Origin: Peronospora farinosa
Lineage: Eukaryota > Oomycota > Peronosporomycetes > Peronosporales > Peronosporaceae
Length of the DNA: 64,000 bases
Direction: 5' to 3'
Assembly (NCBI GenBank): GCA_947646735.1
Contig: CANTFK010000189.1
Location: forward strand, 62,001-126,000
Under the pieces are notes generated by a model. The model saw only the letters and a list, made by a program, of their open reading frames with translations, was not told where the DNA came from and did not search any database. A program made the translations under genes and the position numbers. Shown one piece after another: positions 32,216 to 44,347 of the stretch (within the stretch, counting starts at the first letter, position 1; every line of letters starts with the position of its first letter).

Positions 32216-32776
32216 CGGGCATTTTTAATTCAATTATATAGCATGATGGACGGAGTTATTATAAAGATTTTACTATACAAATTTCAGTCATGATACCCAT
32301 TTCTATAGATGGATGTCCGACGAAATTTATTGCTATGCCTCATAAATATTACTAATTAAAAATAACAATGATGGAAATATGCATACGTTAATACAAATGA
32401 TGTAGCAAATGGAACGATGCACCTCCGCAGAAGTAGGTATAAGTAAAAGTAAAACATATTTAGCATTAACTACTTTCGTTTGTTAATACTACAACATCCA
32501 CTCCTGCAACTTGACCATGTACTTGGCAGATGGTACTGATCTTACCTGCCCATCTCATACCAAATTACAGCCTTATCGCCCTGTCCCCACTGTCAAGTTG
32601 CTGCTTGGTCGTCCCATTTATCAAGCTGTTGCCCTGTCTCTACCTGCCCCATCTGCACGATCCTCTCCTCGTGGTACCACATGTCATGCTGTCAGACAGC
32701 CGGTCAGACAGGTGATACCGTCCTCCGGTATAGCACTTGAATATTGAAACTTGAGATATCCGATGTGTAGACGGGC
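32216..32776. other. Inner end of left arm, unassigned
   Basis: AT-rich then C-rich sequence. A 78-codon frame (32511-32747, +) also appears in the right arm (34229-33993, -) simply because of the palindrome; no family recognised. Confidence 0.4.
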
Positions 32777-33388
32777 ACCCCGTCTATTTTTCCGATAAGG
32801 ATATGTGATCTTTTCTGAATGAACATTCAGACGACCCACGTAACATACGGGGTGCGTCTTCATATACGATAGAACGCAGCACGACATGAATTGGGAAAGC
32901 ACGACCAAGTGCTTTGCCCTGCTTTTTATCACAACGGAAAGACGCTATAAAACTTTTGAGCGTCAATAGTTGCACGCTGCAAAAGCGCTGCATTCGACGC
33001 CTTCGAGTTTATTCACTCGGATGGAGGTGGCATTGTTGGCAAGCCACCACTCACGTAGCCGCCCTCGAGACAGCGGGCTAGTGAGGCCGAAGGTGTACTT
33101 GGTAGGGATTTAAGCTCGCACTCACCTGAGTCTAACAACTCTCTATTATGAGTGGTCAAGACATCAGCATGAGAAGTCACATCTGATCGAGTCGCGACTA
33201 CTCCTTTCAAAGTAGCGCGATCAGTCTTAGTCGCTGCGCTCGTAGCGCAGGCGACGAGGCCTTACCTTCGCTAGTAGAAAGCATAGATGCTTCCTCAAGG
33301 ACGGGTGCCTCAAACGATGGGAACATATGTCCCATCTCTCTAGGCGATGTATTACAAAATGTAAAGATCGTTCTAAAAGGGGGGATGG
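32777..33388 (-). pseudogene. Palindrome spacer: Gypsy pol C-terminal fragment and 3' region
   Basis: On the minus strand about 32780-32990 shows THPVCYVGRLNVHSE, the GPY/F-type block that follows integrase. The frame is short and broken. Between about 33010 and 33375 there are two minus-strand open stretches (33419-33207 and 33210-33013) in different frames, not recognised. At 33374-33388 the plus strand has AAAAGGGGGGATGG, a polypurine tract. Confidence 0.5.
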
Positions 33389-33963
33389 TGTAACAGGGTA
33401 TCTGCTTACACGTAAACATTTAGTAATATACCTAATGTAAGGTTTGAAAGTTTCCATGATTACTTTTGACCTGTTCACTTGGCGATACACAAATGTGATC
33501 CACCCTCGTGAATGTGATATCCGTTGATGGATTCACATGGGAAGGGATGACGCTAGTTGAATCTAGGAATCGCGACGTATCAGAAGGACGTCATTAGCAA
33601 GCTTAAATTTAGATTAAAGTTCATGCGCCAGGATACGCTTTTAAAGAGTCGCGTATCCGATCTATGTATATATAGCCAATCAGTAGTTAAGTTTATATTT
33701 AATTATAATTCATTAAATATAGCTCAGTCCAAAACAAACGCACCACGCACGAGAAGCTGAAGAAGCTTCTGCGTGACGTCGGTGACTGGTTGTTAAGAAG
33801 CTCGTTGCGCTCTCGCTTAAGCGAGAGGCAATTGGTGGTACGACTGCTTAAGCAGTCGACCAACCACATAACCACCCTCACATGCGAAGGTAAGACGGTC
33901 TAACCGCTTCCTCGCTTGTGCTGAAGGTGTGTGCTAAGTAGCACGAGGCAAATTCGTAGAAGT
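33389..33963 (+). repeat. Family B 3' LTR in the spacer, truncated
   Basis: Starts TGTAACAGGG right after the polypurine tract. It follows the family B LTR order (CCACCCTCGTGAATGTGATATC, GATACGCTTTTAAAGAG, AGAAGCTTCTGCGTGACG, GGTAAGACGG) and ends at GAAGTGCC, where the right arm begins. Confidence 0.8.
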
Positions 33964-34524
33964 GCCCGTCTACACATCGGATATCTCAAGTTTCAATATT
34001 CAAGTGCTATACCGGAGGACGGTATCACCTGTCTGACCGGCTGTCTGACAGCATGACATGTGGTACCACGAGGAGAGGATCGTGCAGATGGGGCAGGTAG
34101 AGACAGGGCAACAGCTTGATAAATGGGACGACCAAGCAGCAACTTGACAGTGGGGACAGGGCGATAAGGCTGTAATTTGGTATGAGATGGGCAGGTAAGA
34201 TCAGTACCATCTGCCAAGTACATGGTCAAGTTGCAGGAGTGGATGTTGTAGTATTAACAAACGAAAGTAGTTAATGCTAAATATGTTTTACTTTTACTTA
34301 TACCTACTTCTGCGGAGGTGCATCGTTCCATTTGCTACATCATTTGTATTAACGTATGCATATTTCCATCATTGTTATTTTTAATTAGTAATATTTATGA
34401 GGCATAGCAATAAATTTCGTCGGACATCCATCTATAGAAATGGGTATCATGACTGAAATTTGTATAGTAAAATCTTTATAATAACTCCGTCCATCATGCT
34501 ATATAATTGAATTAAAAATGCCCG
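33964..34524. other. Inner end of right arm, unassigned
   Basis: Mirror image of 32216-32776. Confidence 0.4.
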
Positions 34525-35741
34525 GAACGACGGTTACACGCTGAATTTCATACTTATCACTATAACCTTAGCCGACTCGATATTCTAAAGTAAAAATGAT
34601 GCCAATATATACTACTGCACACCGTCGGAACGACGGGTGACCACCCTAGTCTATATATTGTCCGTCCGTCCGTCCGTTTGATCCTTTTCCGGCATTCGGA
34701 TTGGCTGATAATGCTTTTCGTATTCATTTTGCATTGGCTGATTTTGCATTTTTGGCTGATTTTTTTCAATGGCTGACTATGCATTTTGTATTGATAATTA
34801 CATGTGCAGATCTCCATAACAGAGTGTCCATATGTTGTGCTTCTATCTATAAAATAAATATACGAAACGATGTCACACATAAATGTGCCTATGCATCATT
34901 AAATATTGCAATATCAAACACAGCTTTCTTAGAATAGTAGATAAGACACATGCTGTAGTTTTTCAAAACATGGACTCTGTGCTCAAATAATACACTACAA
35001 AATGGCAAAAGCAAGCGTAGTGATCAGGTTCAAGTGGATTCAGTTACAATAAGCGAATCGACTCAAATGCAATGCATCATACTTATTCATTTACCTGAGT
35101 CAACCGGACATTCTACATTACGGAACGACGGGTTTACATTCACCTTTATACCCCTCAATTATTACCGGAGTCGACAGGTACACCTTGACTTCATACACCT
35201 TGACTTCATACACCTTGACTTCATACACCTTGACTTCATAGTTAGCAATAACCTAACGCAACCGGATATTTATAAGTAAAGCGATGTGTGAACATACCGA
35301 CCTTCATTGACTTTCATACTTATCAATTTATCTAAGTCAACCTATACTCAAAGGAATGTGAGGGGCCTGTAAAATTCAGCAAATTTGTTTTGGTCCATGT
35401 CCGTCGAAACGACGGGTAGACACCCTGAATTGGACAATATACTATCAGCGTGAAATTCGCCGTCCTATTCGCCGGAAAGACATGCACACACCCTAGCAGC
35501 TTCGACTTCGCGCAGCGTTTCATCAAAACAACGTAATAGTTTTAGCAAATAAACTATTACCGTAGACTTCGCGTACTAAATCCGTCAAAATAACGGGTAA
35601 ACACCCTAGCAAATTGCTGCGTTTTATAATGCCTATATATACTACTGCGCAACGTCGGAACGACGGGTGAACACCTTAGCAAAGTGCTGCGTTAAAATTC
35701 CTAAATATACTACTTCGCACCGTCATAACGACGGATGGACA
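34525..35741. repeat. Hairpin-repeat segment, right arm
   Basis: Mirror image of 30999-32215, including the 15-bp tandem repeat at 35180-35239. Confidence 0.65.
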
Positions 35742-36000
35742 CCCTACTAAACCAATAATAAATTGCCACGCTGTGCCCGCTATTCGGGTACAGCGCCTGC
35801 CTACAATTGTAATTGTTTATTTCTGTTAATATTATATATGCAATATGGCCCATACATTCATGCCATGTATTAGACACCCAAAATAGAAGTGTTATTCAAG
35901 GTGCGCTTCTTTGAGTCCAAAAGGCGAAACGATATCTGGAAGAATATGTGCAGGAAATGAGTTCGCTGTCGGCGTCCATTACTGTATGTTCGATACTGTA
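35742..36000 (+). repeat. Small inverted gag plus LTR piece, right arm
   Basis: Mirror image of 30740-30998. Confidence 0.75.
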
Positions 36001-36009
36001 ACACATAGA

Positions 36010-37329
36010 AATGCCTACATTAATGAGGCATGTCCAATCGCGTCACCAGTGTTTGGCTGTGCGTCGTGCAAGCTGGTGTTTCGCATTAACTTTCGGGTAG
36101 TAATTCTTCTTGCTGGCTGCCTTAGCACCAGCAGAAAGTTTTCCATAGCAGGAAGCCTCATATGGCCGCGCTTGCCGCACATGTAGCAGATCACGTCTAA
36201 ATTGCCTAACTTCATAGGAGTGGCATCTGCGTTTTCGGGCGACGGCTTATATAAAGCTGTCGCCAGGGCACTGTTGTAGGCTTGCTCCTCAACCATAAAA
36301 TTTTCAATTGCCTCCTCCGTCGTCTTTTCCACCTTTCTAAAAAAGGGACTGACGTGATGGACCATGCCGTAGTCTCTTAATGAACGTAGGCACCTCTATG
36401 TGTTCCAGTATCGGACTCACATTAATAGACGCAGACCGCGAACGCATCAACTGCACATATTCTTCAAGATATCGTTTCGCCTGTCGTGCTCAAAGAAGCG
36501 CACCTTGAATAACACTTCTATTTTGGGTGTCTAATACATGGCATGAATGTATGGGCCATATTGCATATATAACATTAACAGAAATAAACAATTACAATTG
36601 TAGGCAGGCGCTGTACCCGAATAGCGGGCACAGCGTGGCAATTTATTATTGGTATATATTTGGGGCTAAAAACCCAATATGGGCCAATGATAAATAACCT
36701 AAAAAGTATGTGGTTTCCGAAAGGCGGGAACACTGCCATATTTATTACGACTTAATATTCTTCGTAAATAGAACGAATTCATAAAAATAAAAATTTAGAA
36801 TTACATGTACTTAGTACGTAATACTTGAGTAAGAGTCTTCCTCAAGCGCGCGTGAAAGCCAAAAACAGTCGTTTCAGCTCCGTTACAGCATTTGTTTTAA
36901 GATCGACCATGATAGAAACGGTTCGCGTTTTGCCATATGAGCAGAGTAAGCCCACTCTGACGCTTTGCCACGCAAACTTTACGACACCATTCTGGTGTCG
37001 TCTTCGATGAGCTGCGCCATACCGCATTGCTCCACTGATAATAGCCATATGTGGGGAAGTCCCATCAAACTTCGGAGGGTACATCCGCATGGGAACCAGC
37101 TGGTTAGACCGGGCAGAGAGCATTTCAACAGTTCTGTTGAGTGCCTCATTCCGAGCCTGCTCAACAGAGCTCATCCTGAGTCTTATTAATGGACTCAGCC
37201 GTAGCTTGGCTGTTTGCCTCGGACGCATGTCTGCACGTACGCCTCAAATTGCTACAACTGAGCAGCATGTTGCCCAGGAGGACATTTAAGAGGTTGGCCA
37301 GGACTTGTTTACCAAGTCCCTGCACCAAA
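36010..37329 (-). pseudogene. Gypsy B gag relic, right arm
   Basis: Mirror image of the left-arm gag, likewise split by the LTR at 36548-36887. Base 36229 changes one residue (Glu in the left arm, Ala here). Confidence 0.8.
36548..36887 (+). repeat. Family A-like solo LTR, right arm
   Basis: Mirror image of 29853-30192. Confidence 0.75.
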
Positions 37330-38047
37330 TGCTCATCCAACTCATTATGGTGTTAAGATAGGTAATAAAAATCTCCCCAATTTATATTGAAGACCATCCA
37401 CGCTCACACGCGCGCTCAGAGAGATGGGTCGTGAGAAGGAAACTAGTACCAAGTATATAGTGGCACTTCTAGGAAGCCGCCACGTACTAATTTGGCACAC
37501 ACCTTCAAGAACTCGAGTAAGCGGTTAATCGTCTAACCTTCGTGTGCGGTGGTGGGGTGTTTGGTCGACAGCTTAGGCGGTTGTACCAACCGTTGCGAGT
37601 CGCCGAATCGAACCGCGCATCGAACTTCTAAAAGTGCTTCACTTGCGCCACGCAGAAGCTTATTCAGCTTCTCATGGGCAGTGAGCGTTAGTTAGAAAAT
37701 TCAAGACGGATTTATATTTGATAGAAATATTTAAATATAAATCTAACCACTGATTGGTTAAACGTAAAGATCGGATACGCGTCTCTTTAGAAGCGTATCA
37801 CTACGTGCGAGCTTGAAACATATTTAAGCTCGCTGGTGACGTCTGTTTGACGTCACCATGACGCCTATTCGCAACTGGGCGTCATCCCTGTTGAATGTTA
37901 ATCTATCCATGGATATCACATTCACGAGGGTGGGTCACATTGATGTGCCGCACCCAAGTGGCACCTCTAAGGTACCACGTAACCTATTAGACCTCCCCGT
38001 TAAGTGTCATATACTTAACGGACTCGTGTAACTGTTAGCTCGTTACA
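37330..38047 (-). repeat. Family B LTR, right arm
   Basis: Mirror image of 28693-29410; the outer end GCTCGTTACA closes the palindrome. Confidence 0.85.
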
Positions 38048-38756
38048 TTTATCATTTTTAACGTGCTTATAGAATTTGTAGTTCCTAGTGATTTGAGAGC
38101 ATCGCCGGTCAGCCCGTTCAACTCCAAAATATTTCAAACGTCGTCAAAACTCTTTTCGGCCTTAGGCCAGTTCTCTGTTCGACACCACGACATAATAGAC
38201 AAGATGGAGGAAATATCTAATGAACCATTTGAATAGGCCTCGAATAGGGATTTATCGTGATCGGGCGTCGATCATTGTCAGGAACGTCAAGAAGAGTTGC
38301 TTAAGAATTAATGGTACTGCATATTACACCACTGGATTTTTGTTGTAGGTAGCACTTAGCAATAGTCATATATGTAGATTCTGGCGTAGTAGATATGCAT
38401 CATTGAAAAGTCAGGGCTTCGGGCAGAGGAGGATGTTCTGGAAGATAGTGCAGTGTAGACCAGCGAGTAGTAATAAATACCTGACAGTGTCCTGAGCTAG
38501 TTAGCGACAACAATTTGTCATAGTCGCATCGAGCAACCGAGTAGGATCCACGCTAAAGCGTGTGGACAGAGCCGCCTACTACCTTTTTGAAATGGAATAT
38601 ATCGCAACGTATTTCCTCGTTTTGTTCTCTGTAAAAGCTTCTCTGCTCATGTAAGGCACGCACTCTTACAGACACAGCCACAAGGTCCTCAGTAATGCTC
38701 AGTAATTGAGCCCACTGGAGACGTATGGACAAAAAGAACTTACTTCTTGGAGGTCA
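38048..38756. other. Unassigned spacer between palindrome and Gypsy D
   Basis: About 0.7 kb without a usable reading frame or recognisable repeat. Confidence 0.4.
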
Positions 38757-39390
38757 TGTATAACGGGGTTACACGACTGTTGTAACATTTTTCAGAAAGT
38801 TTACGGTTGAAGTTTCTATATTGCATATAATGCATGTTGATACTTCTCTTTAGAGAGGTATGAAGTATGAGCGTTCAGATACGGTATTCGGTATCGATTA
38901 GGATTTGATAATCGATAACGCTGTACTAAGTACATCATACACTGATGTTTAGACGATACGTCGTCCACTGAGGAACTCTGCATATTATAATTACTATTAT
39001 AGTGATTAATCTAGTGTACGGTACTTTGAGTAGGATTAGTTACAAAATCTTAAAGCATAAATAAAATCAGTTCTCATTTTGAGCTAAAGATCGCAAGTCG
39101 TTCTGACTTGTTCTCTTGTTCTCTTGTGCAATTCGTGCGTTGGTTCTTTGAACCTTTAAGCTTCTAGCTTGTTCTTGCACTATGTGCTTTGGTACTCTGA
39201 ACCTTCAGCTTATTGCTTGCAGACTAAAAGCCTCTTTCCTCGCTCCTTAGAACCGGGTAGCTTTTAAGTCAATGATTTAGTTCCTTATAAAGAAGTGGCT
39301 TTTAGCCGTAAACTTATTTAGTTCTCTATAACTAGGAGGCTTTAAGCCTAAAGTCTTCTTCTGACTAAAGAGCTGTCCAGATTCTCTACA
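38757..39390 (+). repeat. 5' LTR of Gypsy D
   Basis: About 634 bp, TGTATAACGG...TTCTCTACA. Followed by CCTGGTAGCAATTG, a leader shared with families A and C. Differs from the 3' LTR by small indels, for example a 10-bp repeat GGTAATACCG present only in the latter. Confidence 0.85.
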
Positions 39391-39471
39391 CCTGGTAGCA
39401 ATTGTAGTTAATCCTACACCTGAGCCTTCATAACTGACCCTCTGTGAGGATAGAGAGTCAAAATCACCTCT

Positions 39472-40360
39472 TTGAAGCGCAACGAGTCGCACTACATAAA
39501 ATATCTTTTGTCGTTGGGCCCGATCAAATCGAGGTTCTTTTGGCCCAAGGCCCGGACGTCCTCAATGCTCGCCTTTAAACCTTCATGCTTTATGAAAGAA
39601 CGCTACTTGGGCAGGTCCACGACCAGACAGCGTCAGCTGCACCTACGCAGTATGTCTTGGTACCTTTGCCCGATGCAGAGCCAAAGGCTCGCCCATTCGT
39701 TTTAAACGTAATAACCTTTGAAGGGAAGGAGGGAGAGAACCTTCTCCTCTGGATCCGAGAAGTTGAAATGGCAATGGATGCCGCCATGCTTGTATCCGAT
39801 AAGAAACGAGTTGGCTTGTCCGTTTCTAAGCTCGGTGGGAGAGCTAGAGAGTGGGCTCTTACGAGCGATTTCTCAGTATATGCCGCACTTCCCACATAAG
39901 AAATGCATAAAAAGCAACTAACTTATGTGTTTGCACCGCCTAATTAGGCTTATCGTGTGCGCTCACGCTTCTTAGCTACCCGACAGGGTAAGAAGGAATT
40001 GTCGGACTATGTCCAAGAGTTGAGAACTCTCATTGCTGCTATGCAGCAGGACCCACTGGCAGAGGAAGTCCGAGTAACCATTTTTATGGAAGGACTTCGC
40101 ACTGGGGTCGCCAGGACGGAAGTTTTCCGTGTCCAGCCTTCAACTTTTGAGGAGGCAGTAAGCGTAGCGTCTAACGCTGAATTTAATTTCAAATCTGCTC
40201 GATATGGTCTGCCCTGGTATCAATCAAATACCTCTAATAGGGCGGAACCCATGGATCTCAGCCATGCTGAAGAAGCTTAGCTTCAAGCTGCTGAACAGCA
40301 AGGTAACATCCGTAGATGTTATATGTGCGGAAGCACTAGGCATCTGCGCCCTAGCTGTCC
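39472..40360 (+). pseudogene. Gypsy D gag
   Basis: Capsid-like [20 protein letters not shown] and [12 protein letters not shown], then (after two stops near 39897 and 39940) RQGKKELSDYVQELRTLIAA. The knuckle CYMCGSTRHLRPSC lies at about 40315-40356 in another frame. Frameshifts separate the pieces. Confidence 0.8.
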
Positions 40361-40537
40361 GTTGCGAAAGCAACCTTCAAATCGGCAAAGCCGAAACCCT
40401 GCTCCTAACCAAAAGGCGAGCACCGCAGGGGAAAACGTCAACTCCCAGTAGGCGCGGGGCGCCCTACTGGGAAAGAACTAAGTTCTGCTGGATCTTTAGG
40501 AGGTAAAGGTAAACAGGGCTTAGCCCCAGGTGGTTCT

Positions 40538-41257
40538 GTGGATGCTCCCATAGAACAAAATTACAAGCCAGGCTTGTTGGTTGTGTCGGCAACCGTTAAG
40601 GGTTTTATGAAACCATGGTCAACTTTTATTGACTCAGGGGCGTCAGGGAATTATGTCCGACGTCGCTCCCTTAAAGGGAGTCAGCTGTATGCTGAGGCGC
40701 TAGAAGCGCAAGAGTGTGACAGTATAACCGTACGTCTCGCAACAGGTGTACGTGTCACCGTTCCTAAAGTTCCGTTGAACTTAGGTGTGAAGTTCTTAGA
40801 CTTCAATAGCGTTGAACGCTGTCTTGTCCTAGATTTGGACTCGAGATATGATCTCATTTTTGATATGACCTGGCTGGAACGCCACGAGCCATGGATCGAT
40901 TGGAGATCCAATACCTTAGGCGCAACGCGCAATGTTCCTAGCGAAGCTTTGGAGAGTCATGAACCCACCTTCGCTAGGAAAAAAAAGTGCTATTGGCGCG
41001 AGCCATTAACTGATATAGTTAGTGTGCTGGACATTGGAGTGTCTGAGTTAATAAACTCCGATGTCAACAATAATAGTGTCAAGCAGAGCTCAGTGACACT
41101 TAGTGGAGCGGCCCGTACTCCGTTGAGTGATACTAATAGTAATATTGAGACACTGGATGTCGGTAATGACATCGGCTCTCGTATAGAGCGAGTGAAGGTC
41201 AATGACCTTGTTAGTGAAGTCACTGGTACTAGTGACCCACTTGGATGTCCATATTGA
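40538..41257 (+). pseudogene. Gypsy D aspartic protease region
   Basis: 239 open codons with FIDSGASGNYVRRRSL and the second block YDLIFDMTWLERHEPWIDW (where other families have LGMPWL). Ends in a Ser/Thr-rich linker that continues in another frame at 41351-41551. Confidence 0.85.
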
Positions 41258-41554
41258 CATCGGCCCTCGCATAGGGCAGGTGAATGTCAAGGGGTCTGTG
41301 ACCTTGGGGATGATAATATCCCAAGTACTTTAAAAAGTACGGTCTCTTCAATGAGACGGCAGCGTCGCCAGATGATGGCTGCGAGACGCAAAACGTCTGT
41401 TTTATCACGTAGTGATGTCAGTGACCAGTTGTACACCCTTGTCAATGGAGTGACGACTGACATTGTTGATGGTGAGGTTGAACTTGAGGCCCTCCCATCA
41501 TTAAATGCTATCTTAGAGCTGGACAAAATGTCTGTTGATGATGTTCATTAAGCC

Positions 41555-42990
41555 TTGAAGGCTGGTGATTTATCCGACATGGTGGTCATTCGACCTAACC
41601 TCGAGCTGAACTCATCCTCGCTTGTCGATGAGACAGTCCTTGAAGATACCAAAGCGGCACTAAGTGCACGTAGTGGGGCATCTATTCTGAAAAACCCTTC
41701 AGATCCCTACTATCCTTTGGTAAAGGAATTCCAGGACGTGGTGTGTCACGATCCACCGTCGGTTCTACCACCTGATAGGGGCGTACGTCATGAAATTGAC
41801 TTGGTTCCCGGAACCAAATACTGTGTAACACGGCAGTGGCCTTTACCCAAAGAACAGTGTGACGTCATTGACGAGTTCTTTCGTGCAAAGCACGCGGCGG
41901 GCATGGTGCGTGAGAGTAAATCCCCGCACTCGACACCCACTTTCTGTGTTGAGAAACCGAATGGTAGATGGCGTATCGTTCATGCTTATAATAAGCTCAA
42001 TGCGGCCACTATACCTGCACAGGCACCGATACCTAGAAAGGATGTTCTTCAGAACAATATGGTCGGTTGTACCATGTACAGTGCTCTCGACTTAGTCGAT
42101 GGTTATTACCAATTGCTCATGCGAGCTATCGATATTCCGCTTACTGCTGTTAGTACTCCAAACGGTATGCTCTGGGAGTGGTTGGTGATGCCCCAGGGAC
42201 TATCTAATGCTCCGTCTACGCTTAACCGTTTGGTGACGCAATTGATTCGACCCCATCGAAGTTATGCACAGACGTACTTTGATGACATTTTTGTCCATAG
42301 TCGAGCTGAACATGGGCGGTCAGATATTAAGAGCCATATTGTTCATTTACGAGCTGTTCTCGAGTGCATGCGCACTAATAAGCTATATGCTAATGCATCC
42401 AAGTGCATCTTCGGGGCCGAAGAGATTCCCTTTCTAGGGTGCTTCATTGGACAGCGAGGCCTAAGAGTGGATCCCGCCAAGGTCAAAGCCATAGTCGATT
42501 GGCCTGTTCCTCCCCGGCCAATCGACTTGCGTAAATGGCTTGGCCTTGCCAATTACTTACACAAGTACAGCGAGAATTACGCTGATATGGCTCGGCCGTT
42601 ATCCAATCTCCTTAAAAAGGATGTGGAATGGTGTTGGCATGCCGAACATGAGGATGATTTTCAAGCGGTAAAGGCCAGCCTTCTTCATGCTCCCATTTTG
42701 GCTTGCCAGACCCTGATCGACCGTTTAGCGTCGTCTGTGACGCGTCAAATTTTGCCATTGCCAGTGCTCTGTAACAAACAGATGATGAGGGTCGTGAGCG
42801 TGTGATCGCTTTTGAATCTCGCCTGCTAAAAGGTGCAGAAAAGAACTTACCAGTTCATGACAAAGAGAAACCTTGCCATGAAGTATGCTCTAGTCAAATT
42901 CAGATTTCATCTGGTGGGCTCGAAGACTTTTGTGATCTATACCGATCATGCGTCTATATGGTGGAGCGGGGTTCACAAGATTTCTGATGT
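41555..42990 (+). pseudogene. Gypsy D reverse transcriptase and start of RNase H
   Basis: 416 open codons cover the whole [77 protein letters not shown] and an intact active site [11 protein letters not shown], then [15 protein letters not shown] and [15 protein letters not shown] frameshift near 42720 leads into RNase H ([33 protein letters not shown]). That domain is cut at about 42950-42990. Confidence 0.9.
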
Positions 42991-43629
42991 GAAACAACAC
43001 TTCACTGGCGCCAAGACAACCGACTAACGGAGGGGGTACTCCGTTTCTGGCAACTTCCCTTCCTCATCTTGTGTACCGGTCGGTAGGGCGGGTAGCACTT
43101 TTCTCAATGGACTTGAGTCGATGCTGAACTTAACCGTGTTTGGGATAGGTTGGGGGTCGACCGTCCGGAAATCTTTACGCGGTCGAGGGGTTCTTGTAAG
43201 TGCTCTATCCGAGTCACCCGGATCTCTCTTGAGATCGCCTTGTCCAAAAACGTAGATACTTGATCCTGATATACTTGATCTTCTGACCACTTGAGCCGTC
43301 TCGCGATCTTGTACCTTGTCCTTTTCTTGTTATGCTGCGTCCAATCGCAGGGGGAGTTATTTGTTTGAGAATTCTAGTAATCCCTGGCCAAAAATTCCAG
43401 GGATACCACTTGTGTCGTAGCGTCGCAGATGCTCTTGAGTCGGCGGGGGGGGGGGCCAAAGTAATCCGACCCGGAAGAGAAGCTTGCGTGTCTTAGAAGT
43501 AAAATCGAACTCTGTTTAATGTTAATCAATCACATACTAAAGCCTACGATTCTGCCTATCTTAGAATAGGATCTACTGCCACGAGTTGCCCTTTCGCAAA
43601 AATTAGATCTCAATGTGTGGACCACACAT
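42991..43629 (-). other. Unassigned insert sequence, left part
   Basis: Lies between split RNase H and the minisatellite. The minus strand has 88 open codons (43290-43024) with a Pro/Ser/Asp-rich composition, not recognised, and a run of 13 or so G at 43443-43455. Confidence 0.35.
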
Positions 43630-43981
43630 GTCGGATCGTGATGACGGATCGCGATGGCAGATCGCGGTCGACGGATCGCTATGACGGATCGCTATAACGT
43701 ATCGCTATGACGGATCGCTATGACGGATTGCTATGACGAATCGCTGTCGGCAGATCGCTATGATGGATCGCGATACCGGAACGCTATGACGGATGGCGGT
43801 CGACAGATGATCGGTATGACAGATCGCGATGACGGATCGCTATGATGGATCGCGATACCGGATCGCTATGACGGATGGCGGTCGACGGATGATCGGTATG
43901 ACAGATCACGATGACGGATCGATATGACGGATCGCGGTCGGCGGATCGATGTCGGTAGATCGCTATGACGGATCGCGATAC
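43630..43981 (+). repeat. GACGGATCGCTAT minisatellite, left part
   Basis: Degenerate tandem array with a 13-bp core GACGGATCGCTAT and 15-bp variants (GACGGATCGCGGTCG). It continues at 51622-51687 on the other side of Gypsy A2. GTGTGGACCACA occurs just outside each end (about 43612 and 51695). Confidence 0.9.
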
Positions 43982-44312
43982 TGTAATGGGCTACATTACA
44001 CATATAGTATTAACACAAATAAACAATTACATATGTAGGCAGGTGCTGGGCCCGAATAGCGGGCACAGCGTGGTACTTTATTATTGGTTTATTATTGGGC
44101 CTAAAGTCCCCAATATGGACCAATGATAAATCAACCTGAAATTGTGTGCGGGGAACACTTTCGTATTTATTACGACCAAAATCTTCGTAATTAGTACCAA
44201 TTAAAACCAAAATAAAAATCAGAGTTAAATTTACTTAATACCTAATACTTGGGCTTGAGTCTTCCTCGAGCGCGCGTGTAAGCTAGTGACGGTACGTTCT
44301 AATCCCGTTACA
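43982..44312 (+). repeat. 5' LTR of Gypsy A2
   Basis: 331 bp; the 11-bp deletion near 44146 removes the GGTTCCCGAAA hairpin side that the 3' LTR keeps. Confidence 0.95.
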
Positions 44313-44335
44313 CCTGGTAGCACTTAGTAGTCCTA
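44313..44335 (+). promoter_or_regulatory. Candidate primer-binding site of Gypsy A2
   Basis: CCTGGTAGCACTTAGTAG directly follows the LTR. The TGG start fits pairing with a tRNA CCA end; which tRNA was not determined. The same leader follows LTRs at 15755, 39390 and 60497. Confidence 0.55.
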
Positions 44336-44347
44336 CCTATGCCCTAG

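Larger units (their letters stand above)
28693..38047. repeat. Giant LTR-bounded palindrome (two 4084-bp arms, 1187-bp spacer)
   Basis: Every position x in 28693-32776 pairs with 66740-x in 33964-38047 on the other strand. Mirror pairs checked include 29410/37330, 30192/36548, 31501/35239 and 32747/33993, so there is no net indel along the arm. The only base difference I noticed is 30511 (A) against 36229. Outer ends are exactly the TG...CA ends of family B LTRs. No convincing target duplication flanks the structure. Confidence 0.95.

Noticed and set aside
32511..32747. A gene duplicated at 33993-34229
   Set aside because: The identity comes from the palindrome arms; the frame has low complexity and no recognisable domain.
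41287..41526. Antisense ORF in the Gypsy D protease-RT linker
   Set aside because: Short, opposite an open sense linker, and without a counterpart in other families.
43630..43981. CRISPR array
   Set aside because: Units are adjacent and degenerate with no unique spacers; this is a minisatellite in a eukaryotic genome.
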